From Pandoraea pulmonicola (lineage in GTDB: Bacteria; Pseudomonadota; Gammaproteobacteria; Burkholderiales; Burkholderiaceae): 64,000 nucleotides of DNA. Numbering within the stretch: position 1 is the first letter of the stretch; every line of letters starts with the position of its first letter. A model generated the notes under the pieces. The model was not told the DNA's origin. It ran no database searches and saw nothing but the letters and a program-made list of their open reading frames with translations. The stretch spans positions 3,286,001-3,350,000 of the forward strand of contig NZ_CP010310.2 of NCBI RefSeq assembly GCF_000815105.2, read 5' to 3'. The translations under genes were made by a program, and so were the position numbers. Positions 19,077 to 27,684 of the stretch are shown piece after piece.

Positions 19077-19119
19077 CTGCAGGGAGGCCTGCTGTCTATG
19101 GCAGCAGGCCTCCCTGCAG
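19077..19119 (-). terminator. Strong hairpin after phnA
   Basis: CTGCAGGGAGGCCTGCTG pairs perfectly over 18 bp with 19102-19119, with a 7-nt loop. It starts 8 bp beyond the phnA stop codon. There is no T-tract, so termination may be Rho-assisted, or it may also insulate the parD promoter. Confidence 0.7.
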
Positions 19120-19126
19120 CGCCGAC

Positions 19127-19468
19127 TCAAACCTTTCGCAGAAAGCAGGCCTTCAGCATGAAGTTGCCCGCATCCATCTTGCAGTCGACTTCATGGTCTC
19201 CGCCGACGAGGCGAATGCTCTTCACCTTCGTGCCGACCTTCAGGGTAATGGACGAGCCCTTGACCTTCAGGTCCTTGATAAGCACGACCGAGTCGCCGTT
19301 GGCGAGCACATTCCCGTTTGCATCCTTGACGACGGCGTCCGCCTGCTCGTCGTCGGCCGCAGCGGCGGCCATCGGCCATTCGTAGCCGCAGTCGGCGCAG
19401 ACGTAGTTATCCCCATCGGGATACGTGTTTTCCAGGGAGCACTGGGGACAAGCGGGAACGTTCGACAT
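19127..19468 (-). CDS. phnA: PhnA-family zinc-ribbon protein (YjdM)
   Basis: 113 residues. An N-terminal zinc ribbon (CPQCSLENTYPDGDNYVCADCGYEW, read as two CxxC pairs) is followed by a PhnA domain with VVLIKDLKVKGSS and IRLVGGDHEVDCKMD. Despite the name the family is not needed for phosphonate use and its role is unknown. Longer in-frame starts run upstream into the IS-proximal region; ATG 19468 gives the standard family length. Confidence 0.9.
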   Translation of the reverse strand: MSNVPACPQCSLENTYPDGDNYVCADCGYEWPMAAAAADDEQADAVVKDANGNVLANGDSVVLIKDLKVKGSSITLKVGTKVKSIRLVGGDHEVDCKMDAGNFMLKACFLRKV

Positions 19469-19684
19469 TGTTTTTTCCGGAAATACGGGAAGGTCTTCAA
19501 GGATGACGCGAGGGTGTCTCGGCATGTCATCGCCGGCAGTCGCATCATATGCACATCGCATTATAATCCAGCGCATATGCTGGCCCCGGGGTCGAAACCA
19601 GTCGCTCCACATGGCTTCACAGGGCTTAGGACATATCCCCGCGGAGGCCCCGTTACTATGTTCGCACCTCGATAATTGAGGTTT

Positions 19685-19870
19685 TGGCCAGCCAGGCCCG
19701 GCATGATTAAGTCCCCCAGTCGCAGTCATGATCCGGGGGGTGTTGTCACCGGGGCTGGTGGGTGGCTGGTGATCGCTAATAGGGGTTTGGCTCGGGATTT
19801 TCCGATGCCGTCCGTAACGTGGATGCCGAGACTTGCCACCATGGTTTTTGCAGGCCAATTCGTCATTTGA
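19685..19870 (+). ncRNA. Candidate IS110 bridge RNA in the left end
   Basis: Members of the IS110 group transcribe a structured bridge RNA from the non-coding left end. It pairs with target and donor DNA to direct insertion. Here ~190 nt before the transposase contain several potential hairpins: CCCCC at ~19712 against GGGGG at ~19735, and GTCACC (~19744) against GGTGAT (~19767). The loops were not resolved by eye; the call rests on family knowledge and position. Confidence 0.45.
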
Positions 19871-19880
19871 GCAAACTGCA

Positions 19881-21086
19881 ATGCAAAACTTTCCTCTTCA
19901 TGACGCCGTCGATGTCTTCATCGGCGTCGACGTCGGCAAAGGCCACCACCATGCCGTGGCCCTCGATCGCAACGGCCGTCGCCTCTACAACAAGGCCCTG
20001 CCTAACGATGAGACACAGCTGCGAGCCCTCATCAATGAGCTCAAGGTGCACGGCCGACTTCTGTTCGTCGTCGATCAGCCCGCCACCATTGGCGCGCTGC
20101 CGCTCGCCGTCGCCCAAGACGCCGGTGCACTCGTCGCCTACTTACCCGGCCTGGCCATGCGCCGCATCGCTGACCTGCACGCCGGCGAAGCCAAGACCGA
20201 TGCACGTGACGCCGCCGTCATCGCCGAAGCCGCGCGCTCCATGCCGCATACGCTGCGCTCGCTGCGGCTGGCCGATGAGCCGCTCGCCGAGCTGACCATG
20301 CTGTGCGGCTTCGACGATGATCTGGCCGCCCAAGTCAATCAAACCAGCAACCGCATTCGCGGCTTACTCACGCAGATTCATCCCGCGCTCGAGCGCGTGC
20401 TCGGGCCTCGCCTGGATCACCCCGCCGTGCTTGATCTGCTTGAGCGCTACCCCTCGCCTGCAGCACTGACGGCCGCGGGCCAAAAAACGCTGGCGAATCG
20501 CCTGATCAAGCTCGCACCACGCATTGGCAAGAGCCTGGCCGCTGACATCGCGCAGGCGCTTACCGAACAAACCGTAGTCGTGCCTGGTACTCATGCCGCC
20601 ACGCTGGTCATGCCGCGTCTGGCCCAGCAACTAGCAGCCCTACGCAAGCAACGCGACGAGATTGCCGCCGAAGTCGAGCGCCTGGTGCAAAGCAACCCTC
20701 TTTGGCCGGTCCTGAGTAGCATGCCCGGAGTCGGGCTCAGGACCGCAGCACGACTCCTGACCGAGGTGGCGCACAAGGCCTTTGCCTCGGCCGCCCATCT
20801 GGCCGCGTATGCGGGTCTCGCGCCGGTCACCCGGCGCTCTGGTTCCTCGATTCGAGGCGAACACCCCTCCCGGCGTGGCAACAAGGTACTCAAACGCGCC
20901 TTGTTTCTCTCAGCCTTTGCCGCCCTGCGAGACCCGATCTCACGCGCCTACTACAGCCGAAAGATCCAGCAGGGCAAGCGCCACAACCAGGCACTTATCG
21001 CGCTGGCTCGCCGGCGCTGCGACGTGCTCTTTGCCATGCTGCGCGACGGCACTTTTTATCAACCGAAAACCGCCCCTAGTGCTTGA
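19881..21086 (+). CDS. IS110-family transposase
   Basis: 401 residues from ATG 19881. The N-terminal RuvC-like domain shows GVDVGKGHHH (Asp17), VVDQPATIGALP and KTDARDAAVIAEAA (acidic residues of the DEDD set). The C-terminal Tnp20 domain shows MPGVGLRTAARLLTEV and GLAPVTRRSGSSI, which contains the candidate catalytic serine. The protein appears intact. The VDQPATIGAL variant and PGLAMRRIADL are frequent in actinobacterial IS110 elements, which may hint at distant transfer. Confidence 0.93.
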   Translation: MQNFPLHDAVDVFIGVDVGKGHHHAVALDRNGRRLYNKALPNDETQLRALINELKVHGRLLFVVDQPATIGALPLAVAQDAGALVAYLPGLAMRRIADLHAGEAKTDARDAAVIAEAARSMPHTLRSLRLADEPLAELTMLCGFDDDLAAQVNQTSNRIRGLLTQIHPALERVLGPRLDHPAVLDLLERYPSPAALTAAGQKTLANRLIKLAPRIGKSLAADIAQALTEQTVVVPGTHAATLVMPRLAQQLAALRKQRDEIAAEVERLVQSNPLWPVLSSMPGVGLRTAARLLTEVAHKAFASAAHLAAYAGLAPVTRRSGSSIRGEHPSRRGNKVLKRALFLSAFAALRDPISRAYYSRKIQQGKRHNQALIALARRRCDVLFAMLRDGTFYQPKTAPSA

Positions 21087-21187
21087 CTAATTACATAGGG
21101 GCACCCCCCCAGGACTGGTGGTGGGCCGTCCGTCGTGCATTACAATTTGATTAACATACTCGATTCACACAACGGCCCTCTCCCGCG

Positions 21188-21382
21188 ATGGAAACGAAAA
21201 GTGCCCGCCTCACCGTTCTCATTGACCCGGTCAAGAAAGACGCATTCGAGAAACTCTGCGCCGCCCAGGACCTGACGCCTTCCCAGGTCGTTCGCCAACT
21301 GATCCGCGAATACCTCGAACACCACGGCATGACCTACAAGACGAAGAGCGTCATCGGAAGCCGGTCGAAGTCCAAGGCCTGA
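21188..21382 (+). CDS. Small CopG-like ribbon-helix-helix protein
   Basis: 64 residues. RLTVLIDPVKKDAFEKLCA followed by LTPSQVVRQLIREYLEHHG is the beta-strand/helix/helix pattern of CopG/Arc DNA-binding proteins. The tail is basic (KTKSVIGSRSKSKA). It stands alone just beyond the IS element, so its target is not evident. Confidence 0.75.
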   Translation: METKSARLTVLIDPVKKDAFEKLCAAQDLTPSQVVRQLIREYLEHHGMTYKTKSVIGSRSKSKA

Positions 21383-21580
21383 ACCGACCGGCATCGCTCT
21401 GCGTCCATGCCGCGAAACTCAAGCGGCCACCTGCACCGCCGCCGGCGTTTCACTTCGACGCATCCGCCTCCCGATCGGCCACGCATCAGCCACGTGACAA
21501 ATGCTTCGAGCGCTGCTTGTTGCTGCGAACTCGCGAGTGTGCGCCGGCGCTCCAATGGGCGCCGGTTTGCATATCCACCG

Positions 21581-22906
21581 TTACGACGCTGCGGGTGTCA
21601 CCGCCCCTGCCGCCCTCGCCCGGCGTACGAACGTCAGCGATAGCAGCACAGCGGCGAGCAGGAATCCCGACAACGCCAGGAACGAGCCGCCGTAGCCGTG
21701 CGTCTCCTCCTTCAGCCAGCCAACGATGTACGGTCCGAAGAAGCCGGAGGAGTTGCCTATCGACAGGATCAGGCCGAAACCACCCGCTGCCGCACGTCCC
21801 GAGAGAAACGTCGACGGCACTGCCCAAAAGGTCGCGAGGAACCCGAATCCGCCGATCAGTGCGACCGTCAGACCGACCATCAGCAAGCGCGGATCCTGGA
21901 AAGCGCTGCTGATCGCGAGCGCCGCCGCCCCGACGAGGCATGTCGCCACGACATGTCCCACACGCTGCCCGGTGCGATCGGAACTACGGGCCCAGAGCAC
22001 CATGCCCACCGCGCTGATGAAGTTCGGGATCGCACTGACAAAACCAACAGTGACCGTATCGAGCCCGAACGACTTCAGGATCTGCGGCATCCAGTAATAA
22101 ACGCCATTGAGCCCGATCAGTCCGGTGAGATAAGTCAGGGACAGCACGATGACACGGAAATCGGTCAGCGACTGGCCGAGCGTCATGTGTCCCGCGCTTT
22201 CGATCTCCACACGTTCGGCCCGCAGTTCGGACTCGATCCACGCCTTCTCGTCCGCGTCGAGCCAGCGGGCCTTCGATGGCGAATCGATCAGCATGCGCAG
22301 GCAAAGCGCGCCGAGAATGAGCGCGGGAACCCCTTCAAGCAGGAACAGCCATTGCCAGTGCTTCAACCCGCCTACGCCGGCGAGCGACAGGATCGCACCG
22401 GAAAGCGGACCGCCGAACACGGCGGCGAGCGGAACGCCGAGCAGGAAGGTCGCGATAGCCTTCGCGCGCCAGCGGGACGGAAACCAGTGAGCGAGGTAGA
22501 TGAAAACAGCCGGCGAGAAACCGCCCTCGGCAACGCCCAGAAGAAAGCGCGCCGCCATCAATTCGGCAGGCGTGCGCGCAAGCGCGCATACCATCGTCAT
22601 GAAGCCCCAGGCAATCATGATGGTCGCAAGCCAGCGGCGCGCGCCGAACTTCTGCAGCGCCAGATTGCTGGGGATCTCAGAAATGCAATAGCCGAAGAAG
22701 AAGGCGCCGACGATCCAGCCGAAGCCGGTCGGCGTCAGACCGAGATCGCGATTCATCGTGAGCGCGGCGAAGCTCACGTTGGTTCGATCGATGTAGTTCA
22801 CGAGAAAGCAGATGCACAGGAACGGCAGGATGCGCCAGGCAACCTTCGCCATCGTGCGCTGCTGGAATTCGGGGTCTGCGACGGTATTCGTCGATATGGC
22901 ACTCAT
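21581..22906 (-). CDS. MFS transporter (anion:cation symporter family)
   Basis: 441 residues with 12 predicted transmembrane helices. The N-terminal FLVNYIDRTNVSFAALTMN and the loop-2 segment GYCISEIPSNL are typical of the ACS family, which imports organic anions such as tartrate, phthalate or glucarate. It is the last gene of a three-gene minus-strand cluster (51 bp after the citrate-synthase-like gene), so it probably takes up the substrate that the ligase activates. Confidence 0.88.
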   Translation of the reverse strand: MSAISTNTVADPEFQQRTMAKVAWRILPFLCICFLVNYIDRTNVSFAALTMNRDLGLTPTGFGWIVGAFFFGYCISEIPSNLALQKFGARRWLATIMIAWGFMTMVCALARTPAELMAARFLLGVAEGGFSPAVFIYLAHWFPSRWRAKAIATFLLGVPLAAVFGGPLSGAILSLAGVGGLKHWQWLFLLEGVPALILGALCLRMLIDSPSKARWLDADEKAWIESELRAERVEIESAGHMTLGQSLTDFRVIVLSLTYLTGLIGLNGVYYWMPQILKSFGLDTVTVGFVSAIPNFISAVGMVLWARSSDRTGQRVGHVVATCLVGAAALAISSAFQDPRLLMVGLTVALIGGFGFLATFWAVPSTFLSGRAAAGGFGLILSIGNSSGFFGPYIVGWLKEETHGYGGSFLALSGFLLAAVLLSLTFVRRARAAGAVTPAAS

Positions 22907-22957
22907 GAGTCGTCTCCTCGTTTGTCGTATGTTGTTCTGCCTGGGCCGCGCGATGCG

Positions 22958-23752
22958 TCAGGCCGCGTCCGGCTCGCCGGGAACGAACGGGATGGCCGCT
23001 TCGACCGTTTCCCAAATGAAACGCCCGGATGGGCATTGCCGCTCCTCCACCACGTGCGATACCAGGCCGGCCGCGCGCGAAATCACGGCGAACCCGCGCA
23101 TGACGTCCGTGGGCACGCCGATTTCGCCGAGCAGCGCGGCGACGGCGCCCGTCGCGTTGATCGTGATGGCGCGCCCGAACACGGCGTCGATCTCGCGCGA
23201 GAGCAACATCAGCGTCTCGATATGCTCGCCCGCGAGCTCGGGCTCCCCGCGAACGAAATCGAGAAGCTTGTAGGCGCGCGGATCGACAGGCTTGTGCAAG
23301 TGATGGCCGAATCCCGGGATGGCCTTGCGCGCGCGCACATATTCGTGCGCTATCGCCGATGCCTCCGCGTGCGGATCGGCCGCGTCGCGAATGCGGTCGA
23401 TGAGACGCGAGCAGTTCTCCATCGTGCCGACGAACTGGCTGCCGACGGCCAGCAGCCCGGCCGCCACGGCGCCTTGGAGGTTCTCCGGCGCGCTCATGTA
23501 GACGAGGCGTGTGGAGATGGAACTCGGCGTGAGCCCGTGCTCCATCAGCACGATGAGCACCGCATCGGCGATACGCACATCCACGGGACGAATCGGACGG
23601 CCGAGAATCTGTTGCAGCAGGACCTCGGTGAATGTCTTCTTTCCGATCAATTCTTCGACGAGATCGGCGTCACCGTATTTGAGCGAGGTGAGCGTATGGG
23701 TGCACAGTCGTGTGACGGGCCCCTGGTGTTCCGTTTGGGTTTCGGGTTTCAT
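22958..23752 (-). CDS. Citrate-synthase-like protein (annotated citryl-CoA lyase family)
   Basis: 264 residues matching the large domain of citrate synthase. IPGFGHHLHKPVDPRAYKLL aligns with the CS motif GFGHRVYKxxDPRA, so one catalytic His is kept. The other two positions look changed: the GPxHGG loop reads VGSQFVG, and the catalytic Asp region reads AITINATG. It is therefore unlikely to be a normal citrate synthase. It sits 16 bp after an acyl-CoA ligase gene, which suggests that it cleaves or forms a CoA thioester of a dicarboxylate. The reaction is unknown. Confidence 0.75.
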   Translation of the reverse strand: MKPETQTEHQGPVTRLCTHTLTSLKYGDADLVEELIGKKTFTEVLLQQILGRPIRPVDVRIADAVLIVLMEHGLTPSSISTRLVYMSAPENLQGAVAAGLLAVGSQFVGTMENCSRLIDRIRDAADPHAEASAIAHEYVRARKAIPGFGHHLHKPVDPRAYKLLDFVRGEPELAGEHIETLMLLSREIDAVFGRAITINATGAVAALLGEIGVPTDVMRGFAVISRAAGLVSHVVEERQCPSGRFIWETVEAAIPFVPGEPDAA

Positions 23753-23768
23753 GGCTTCGAGAGATTCC

Positions 23769-25313
23769 TCAGACTTTTGCTTCGACTGCGCGGCCGGACA
23801 GGACTTGGTCCCGCACCGCGTTCTTCACCACCTTGCCGACGGAGGACCGCGGCAGATCGTCGAAGAAATGGATGCGCTTGGGGGTGTGGACGGCGCCGAG
23901 CCTTTCCCGAACGAACGCGCTCAGTTCGATTTCGGTGACGGACCCGCCGGGCCGCAGTTGAACGCCGGCCTGAACCGCCTCGCCCCAAACGTCGTCCGGC
24001 AGGCCGAACACCGTGCATTCGAAGACGCTGGGGTGCTGGCCCAGCACGTTTTCGACGTCGATCGGATAGACGTTGAAGCCACCAGTGATGATCACGTCGC
24101 GGATCCGGTCCTTCAGATGCAGGAAGCCGGCCTCGTCGATATATCCGCGGTCGCCGGTGTGCAGCCAGCCGTCGATCAGCGTTTCCGCCGTTTTTTCGGG
24201 CAATTTCCAATAGCCGGTCATGAGCAGATCGCCGCGCGCGACGACTTCACCGATTTCGCCCGGTGGCAACCGGCATCCGTCGGCGGACATGATCGCCACC
24301 TCCGAGAACCATGTTGCGCTGCCGACAGACGACCACCGCGCCGGATCGGCGAAATCCTCCGGACGCATCGCAGTCAGGATCTGAGGCGCCTCGGTCTGAC
24401 CGTAGTGCGTGGCGAGAACGGGGCCGAAGAATTCGCGGGTTTCGCGGATCTTTTCCGGCGGCATGGGCGCACCGCCGTAAATGAGCAATCGCAGTTGCGG
24501 AAAGTCGCGACGCGAGACGCCTGGCAGTCCCATGAGCTTGTAGATCAGCGTTGGCGGCATGAAGGCGATCGTGCCGCCGCTGTCGCGAAACGCTTCGCGG
24601 ACACCGGGCGCGCCGGCTTGCGACGGAATGACGAGACATCCGCCCTGCGCGAGGATGGGCAGAACGTACGTCGATGTTCCATGCGTGATCGGCGCGGCCA
24701 CGACGTAGCGGTCACGCTCGGTGAGCCCCCACGTCTGAATCTGGTTCGACACGTTCGCCATCCACGCGCGATAGGGTTGCATCACGCCTTTGGGAATGCC
24801 GGTCGTGCCGCCGGTGAACTTGATGGCCTGCGTTGCACTGTCAGGCAGTTCGAAGGTTCGCGGCGAAGCCCCGTCGTGCGCCGCGATCAGTTGGCTCAGC
24901 GATGCGCTCTGCGCGGAGTGCGACGTGTGCGCGCGAACGTCGCCATCGCAGAGAATGCGATATCCGGACGCGCTTGCGACCAAATGATCGGATGCCGCGT
25001 CCGCCACGACGATGGTCGGCTCCGTCGTGTCGAGAATTCGTTGTATCTCCGATGGCGTGCTGCGCGGATTGAGCGGCACCCAGATCTTGCCGCTCGCCAG
25101 TGCGGCAAGAAGTGCCACCAGGTGTGCCCTGCTATTGCCCGCGCAGATGGCGACGCGGCTTTGTGGCGACGAATCGATCGCTTGATAGGCTGCGGCGAGC
25201 GCCGCGACATTGCGCCCGAGCTCACGGTAGCGGACGGCGCCCTCGGGCGCGTCGATCGCGATATGGTCCGGCCAGCGACGCGCGGCGCGCCAGAAGAAAT
25301 CAATCGGATACAT
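23769..25313 (-). CDS. AMP-dependent acyl-CoA synthetase
   Basis: 514 residues of the adenylate-forming ligase family. The P-loop FTGGTTGIPKGVMQ, the adenine-binding THYGQTE and the hinge-region DRIRDVIITGGFNVYP with a downstream GKVVKNAVR lysine are all in order. It converts a carboxylic acid to its CoA thioester. ATG 25313 (MYPIDFFWRAA) is preferred, since the longer frame is only leader. It is the first gene of the catabolic cluster and is divergent from the IclR gene. Confidence 0.9.
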   Translation of the reverse strand: MYPIDFFWRAARRWPDHIAIDAPEGAVRYRELGRNVAALAAAYQAIDSSPQSRVAICAGNSRAHLVALLAALASGKIWVPLNPRSTPSEIQRILDTTEPTIVVADAASDHLVASASGYRILCDGDVRAHTSHSAQSASLSQLIAAHDGASPRTFELPDSATQAIKFTGGTTGIPKGVMQPYRAWMANVSNQIQTWGLTERDRYVVAAPITHGTSTYVLPILAQGGCLVIPSQAGAPGVREAFRDSGGTIAFMPPTLIYKLMGLPGVSRRDFPQLRLLIYGGAPMPPEKIRETREFFGPVLATHYGQTEAPQILTAMRPEDFADPARWSSVGSATWFSEVAIMSADGCRLPPGEIGEVVARGDLLMTGYWKLPEKTAETLIDGWLHTGDRGYIDEAGFLHLKDRIRDVIITGGFNVYPIDVENVLGQHPSVFECTVFGLPDDVWGEAVQAGVQLRPGGSVTEIELSAFVRERLGAVHTPKRIHFFDDLPRSSVGKVVKNAVRDQVLSGRAVEAKV

Positions 25314-25577
25314 GTGCCGAAATCCTCGATAGGTGCACTCAGTCAACGTGCACGCAGTTCCTCGATCATTGACGACGCTGCAGAGCCCTTCCGCTCCATG
25401 CGGAAGGCTTGCCGCCGGCGTCCCAACACAAGCGATTTTCCCGATACGCGTCGAGCGCGAGAAATCGAATCGTCCGTTAAATGGACGTTTTTCAGGTATG
25501 AGGAGAGATTCGCGGATTAGTGTTTTCCCTTGTTGTGAGGCGATCCGCTGTCTGTAAAGGTGAATCGTCTTTTCACC

Positions 25578-26396
25578 ATGGGTTTTCTCATGCGAACGAG
25601 CATCACCGATCCAATCGTTCATCAAACGGACGTTTTGGAGGACACCAAAGGAGGAGGCTTACGCGCGCTGCGCCGCGGCCTGGACGTGCTCGCCGCCGTC
25701 ATCGAGGCGGGCGACGTCGGCTTGCGCGTGGTCGAGATAGGACGCCGCTGTCGGTTGGAACGCGCGACGATCTACCGGATTCTGCAAACGCTTGGCGATG
25801 CGGGATATGTCGAGCTCAGCGGTCGTTATCGGTATGTGGCGGGAGAGACCGTTCGTCAATGGCGCGTCGACAACGTGCTGACGCAATCGATCGTTGCGAA
25901 AAGGCTGGAGCCTGTGCTCGAGCATGTCAGCGCCGTCAGCGGAGACGCCGCCTTCGCCGTGGTCCGCGAAGGACGCATGTCGTCGTGCATCGCCCGCCGC
26001 ATCGGGAGCTACCCGGTCCAGGTGCTGGCCGTCGATGTGGGAACGCGCCAACCGCTCGGTGCCGGCGCGGCGGGGCTGGCGCTATTGGCCGCGCTGCCCG
26101 ACGACGAGGCGCAGGCCGTGATCGAGCAGCATGGCGATGCGCTGTCGAGTTACGGAGGCCTCAACTGCGAGACGCTGCGCCTGCTCGTCAAGGCGTCGCG
26201 AGAGCGCGGGTGGTCCGTGGTGGGCAATCATGCCGCCAAGGGGGCGCTCGGTGTGGGCGTCGCGGTCTGCAACCGGCGCGGCTATCCGATCGCGGCAATC
26301 AGCGTGGCGGCGCCCACCGATCGAATGTCTCGACAAAGGCAAGCGTTTATCGTCGATGCGATTCGGTCGGCGCTTCGGTCGGCGGGGGAGATGTGA
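25578..26396 (+). CDS. IclR-family transcriptional regulator
   Basis: About 272 residues. The N-terminal winged HTH (RRGLDVLAAVIEAG through CRLERATIYRILQTLGDAG) is followed by the effector-binding domain ending in AISVAAPTDRM. It is divergent from the ligase gene across ~260 bp, so it most likely controls that cluster. Start choice is uncertain: GTG 25560, ATG 25578 and ATG 25590 share the frame and none has a strong ribosome binding site. Confidence 0.85.
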   Translation: MGFLMRTSITDPIVHQTDVLEDTKGGGLRALRRGLDVLAAVIEAGDVGLRVVEIGRRCRLERATIYRILQTLGDAGYVELSGRYRYVAGETVRQWRVDNVLTQSIVAKRLEPVLEHVSAVSGDAAFAVVREGRMSSCIARRIGSYPVQVLAVDVGTRQPLGAGAAGLALLAALPDDEAQAVIEQHGDALSSYGGLNCETLRLLVKASRERGWSVVGNHAAKGALGVGVAVCNRRGYPIAAISVAAPTDRMSRQRQAFIVDAIRSALRSAGEM

Positions 26397-26450
26397 GCTT
26401 GTACGTCCCCCACCAGACGGCCGGACGAACTGTCTCGACGGGCAGTTCGG

Positions 26451-26786
26451 CTATCGAATCTTCTTGAAGGTGCCCTTCCGATGAACGAAACCATGATCGG
26501 GCAATGTCATGTTGGTGTAGAAAATTCCGTTCTCGAAATCCTCCACATGGACGATAGTGGCTTTATTGTGCTCCTGCCAATACACCATGAAAACACCGGG
26601 TCTGATCGGGACCGCGGTATACCGCACGGTTTCCTTGGGTACGCCCAGCGGTTTTTCCGAAGGGACCTCGGTGAAGGTCATTTCCTTGCCGTTTTTATCA
26701 AAATCGAAATAAAACGCAAAATCCCCGAAATTGAATTCGTAAACATGCCCGGGAGCCGGGTATTTATCTGTTGATGATTTGACCAT
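26451..26786 (-). CDS. MoaF-like domain protein
   Basis: 111 residues. YEFNFGDFAFYFDFDKNGKE and FMVYWQEHNKATIVHVEDF fit the MoaF-related calycin-like domain family. Other members occur beside small-molecule enzymes and their ligands are unknown. The segment is noticeably AT-richer than the core genes on its left. It is divergent from the SDR gene (69 bp gap), and the two may form a pair. Confidence 0.7.
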   Translation of the reverse strand: MVKSSTDKYPAPGHVYEFNFGDFAFYFDFDKNGKEMTFTEVPSEKPLGVPKETVRYTAVPIRPGVFMVYWQEHNKATIVHVEDFENGIFYTNMTLPDHGFVHRKGTFKKIR

Positions 26787-26855
26787 ACCTCACCTCCATT
26801 GGTAATTTCATTTGGATTGATAATATTACGTCATCCAACAGAAAAGGCACCCACC

Positions 26856-27452
26856 ATGAAAATCCTGATCGTTGGCGCGACAGGCACCCTCGGAAGAGCT
26901 GTCGTCAAGGAATTGGAAGTCGATCATGAAATTATCCAGGCAGGATTGGCGGATGGCCAATATCGCGTGGATATCTCCGATGATGCCAGCGTACATACGC
27001 TTTTCGATACGACCGGCCCCTTCGACGCCATTATCTGCACGGCGGGTGAAGCCCATGTGGGGCCGCTCAAGAAGATGACGCCCCAGGAGTTCAACAAGGG
27101 ACTGCAAAATAAACTGCTGGGTCAGGTTCGACTATATCTCATAGGACAACATCATCTGAACGCGGGCGGCTCCGTTACCTTGACGACCGGAATCATTGCC
27201 GATGAGCCGCTGCGCGATTGCGCGAACATTACCTCTGTCGATGCGGGTATCGAAGGGTTCGTGCGAGCTGCCGCAGCGGAGCGCGGGGATGTTCGGATCA
27301 ATGCGGTGAGCCCAACGGTGCTTACCGAATCCCTCGATATTTATGCCCCGTATTGCCCCGGCTTTGAAAGCGTGCCTGCCGCCAAGGTGGCGCTCGCTTA
27401 CCGGCGCAGCGTCGAAGGCATCCAGACTGGCCGCATATATCGTGTCTGGTGA
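26856..27452 (+). CDS. Short-chain dehydrogenase-like protein
   Basis: 198 residues. MKILIVGATGTLGRAVVKEL is the Rossmann GxxGxxG loop and FDAIICTAGEAHVG is the NAG-like motif. The usual YxxxK active site is absent; the equivalent stretch reads SVDAGIEGFVRAAA followed by RINAVSPT. That is common in a subgroup of short SDRs. Substrate unknown. ATG 26856 gives the Rossmann fold at the N-terminus. Confidence 0.8.
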   Translation: MKILIVGATGTLGRAVVKELEVDHEIIQAGLADGQYRVDISDDASVHTLFDTTGPFDAIICTAGEAHVGPLKKMTPQEFNKGLQNKLLGQVRLYLIGQHHLNAGGSVTLTTGIIADEPLRDCANITSVDAGIEGFVRAAAAERGDVRINAVSPTVLTESLDIYAPYCPGFESVPAAKVALAYRRSVEGIQTGRIYRVW

Positions 27453-27488
27453 TGAGCGGGGCCCGGCAGATGCTCGTCCAGATACAAT

Positions 27489-27536
27489 CAACTATTAGTA
27501 TTACTAGTATGCATACCGAAACACTCCGAATATTGT
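27489..27536 (+). promoter_or_regulatory. Copy A of a 32-nt promoter element, upstream of the Ig/RCC1 gene
   Basis: 27489-27520 runs from CAACTATT through ACTAGT to ATACCGAA. Ten nt later comes TATTGT at 27531-27536, a plausible -10. The same arrangement occurs at 50598-50645 (minus) and 56274-56321 (minus). It would place a transcription start about 140 nt before ATG 27685. No -35 consensus is present at the expected distance, which suggests an activator. Confidence 0.6.
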
Positions 27537-27684
27537 TTAAGTTCCTTACCTTTGCGTGACCTCACCCATAGTTGGAGTGAGAAGGCCGCCTACTTCGGGC
27601 AAAGCGTTCACTGCCCCTCGCGAAGGTGATGCGATTGGGCTGCAAATCGCAGCGTGGAAGTGGACAGGGGTTTGAGGAGCCAGC

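Larger units (their letters stand above)
19680..21105 (+). mobile_element. IS110-family insertion sequence
   Basis: A transposase of the DEDD/RuvC-Ser type with ~200 bp of non-coding DNA upstream and only ~20-40 bp downstream. Both ends are estimates: IS110 elements lack long terminal repeats and target duplications, so the borders cannot be fixed by eye. The long left end is the IS110-group layout; the IS1111 group carries the long non-coding stretch downstream instead. The element lies between phnA and a small RHH gene and does not obviously disrupt a gene. Confidence 0.75.
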
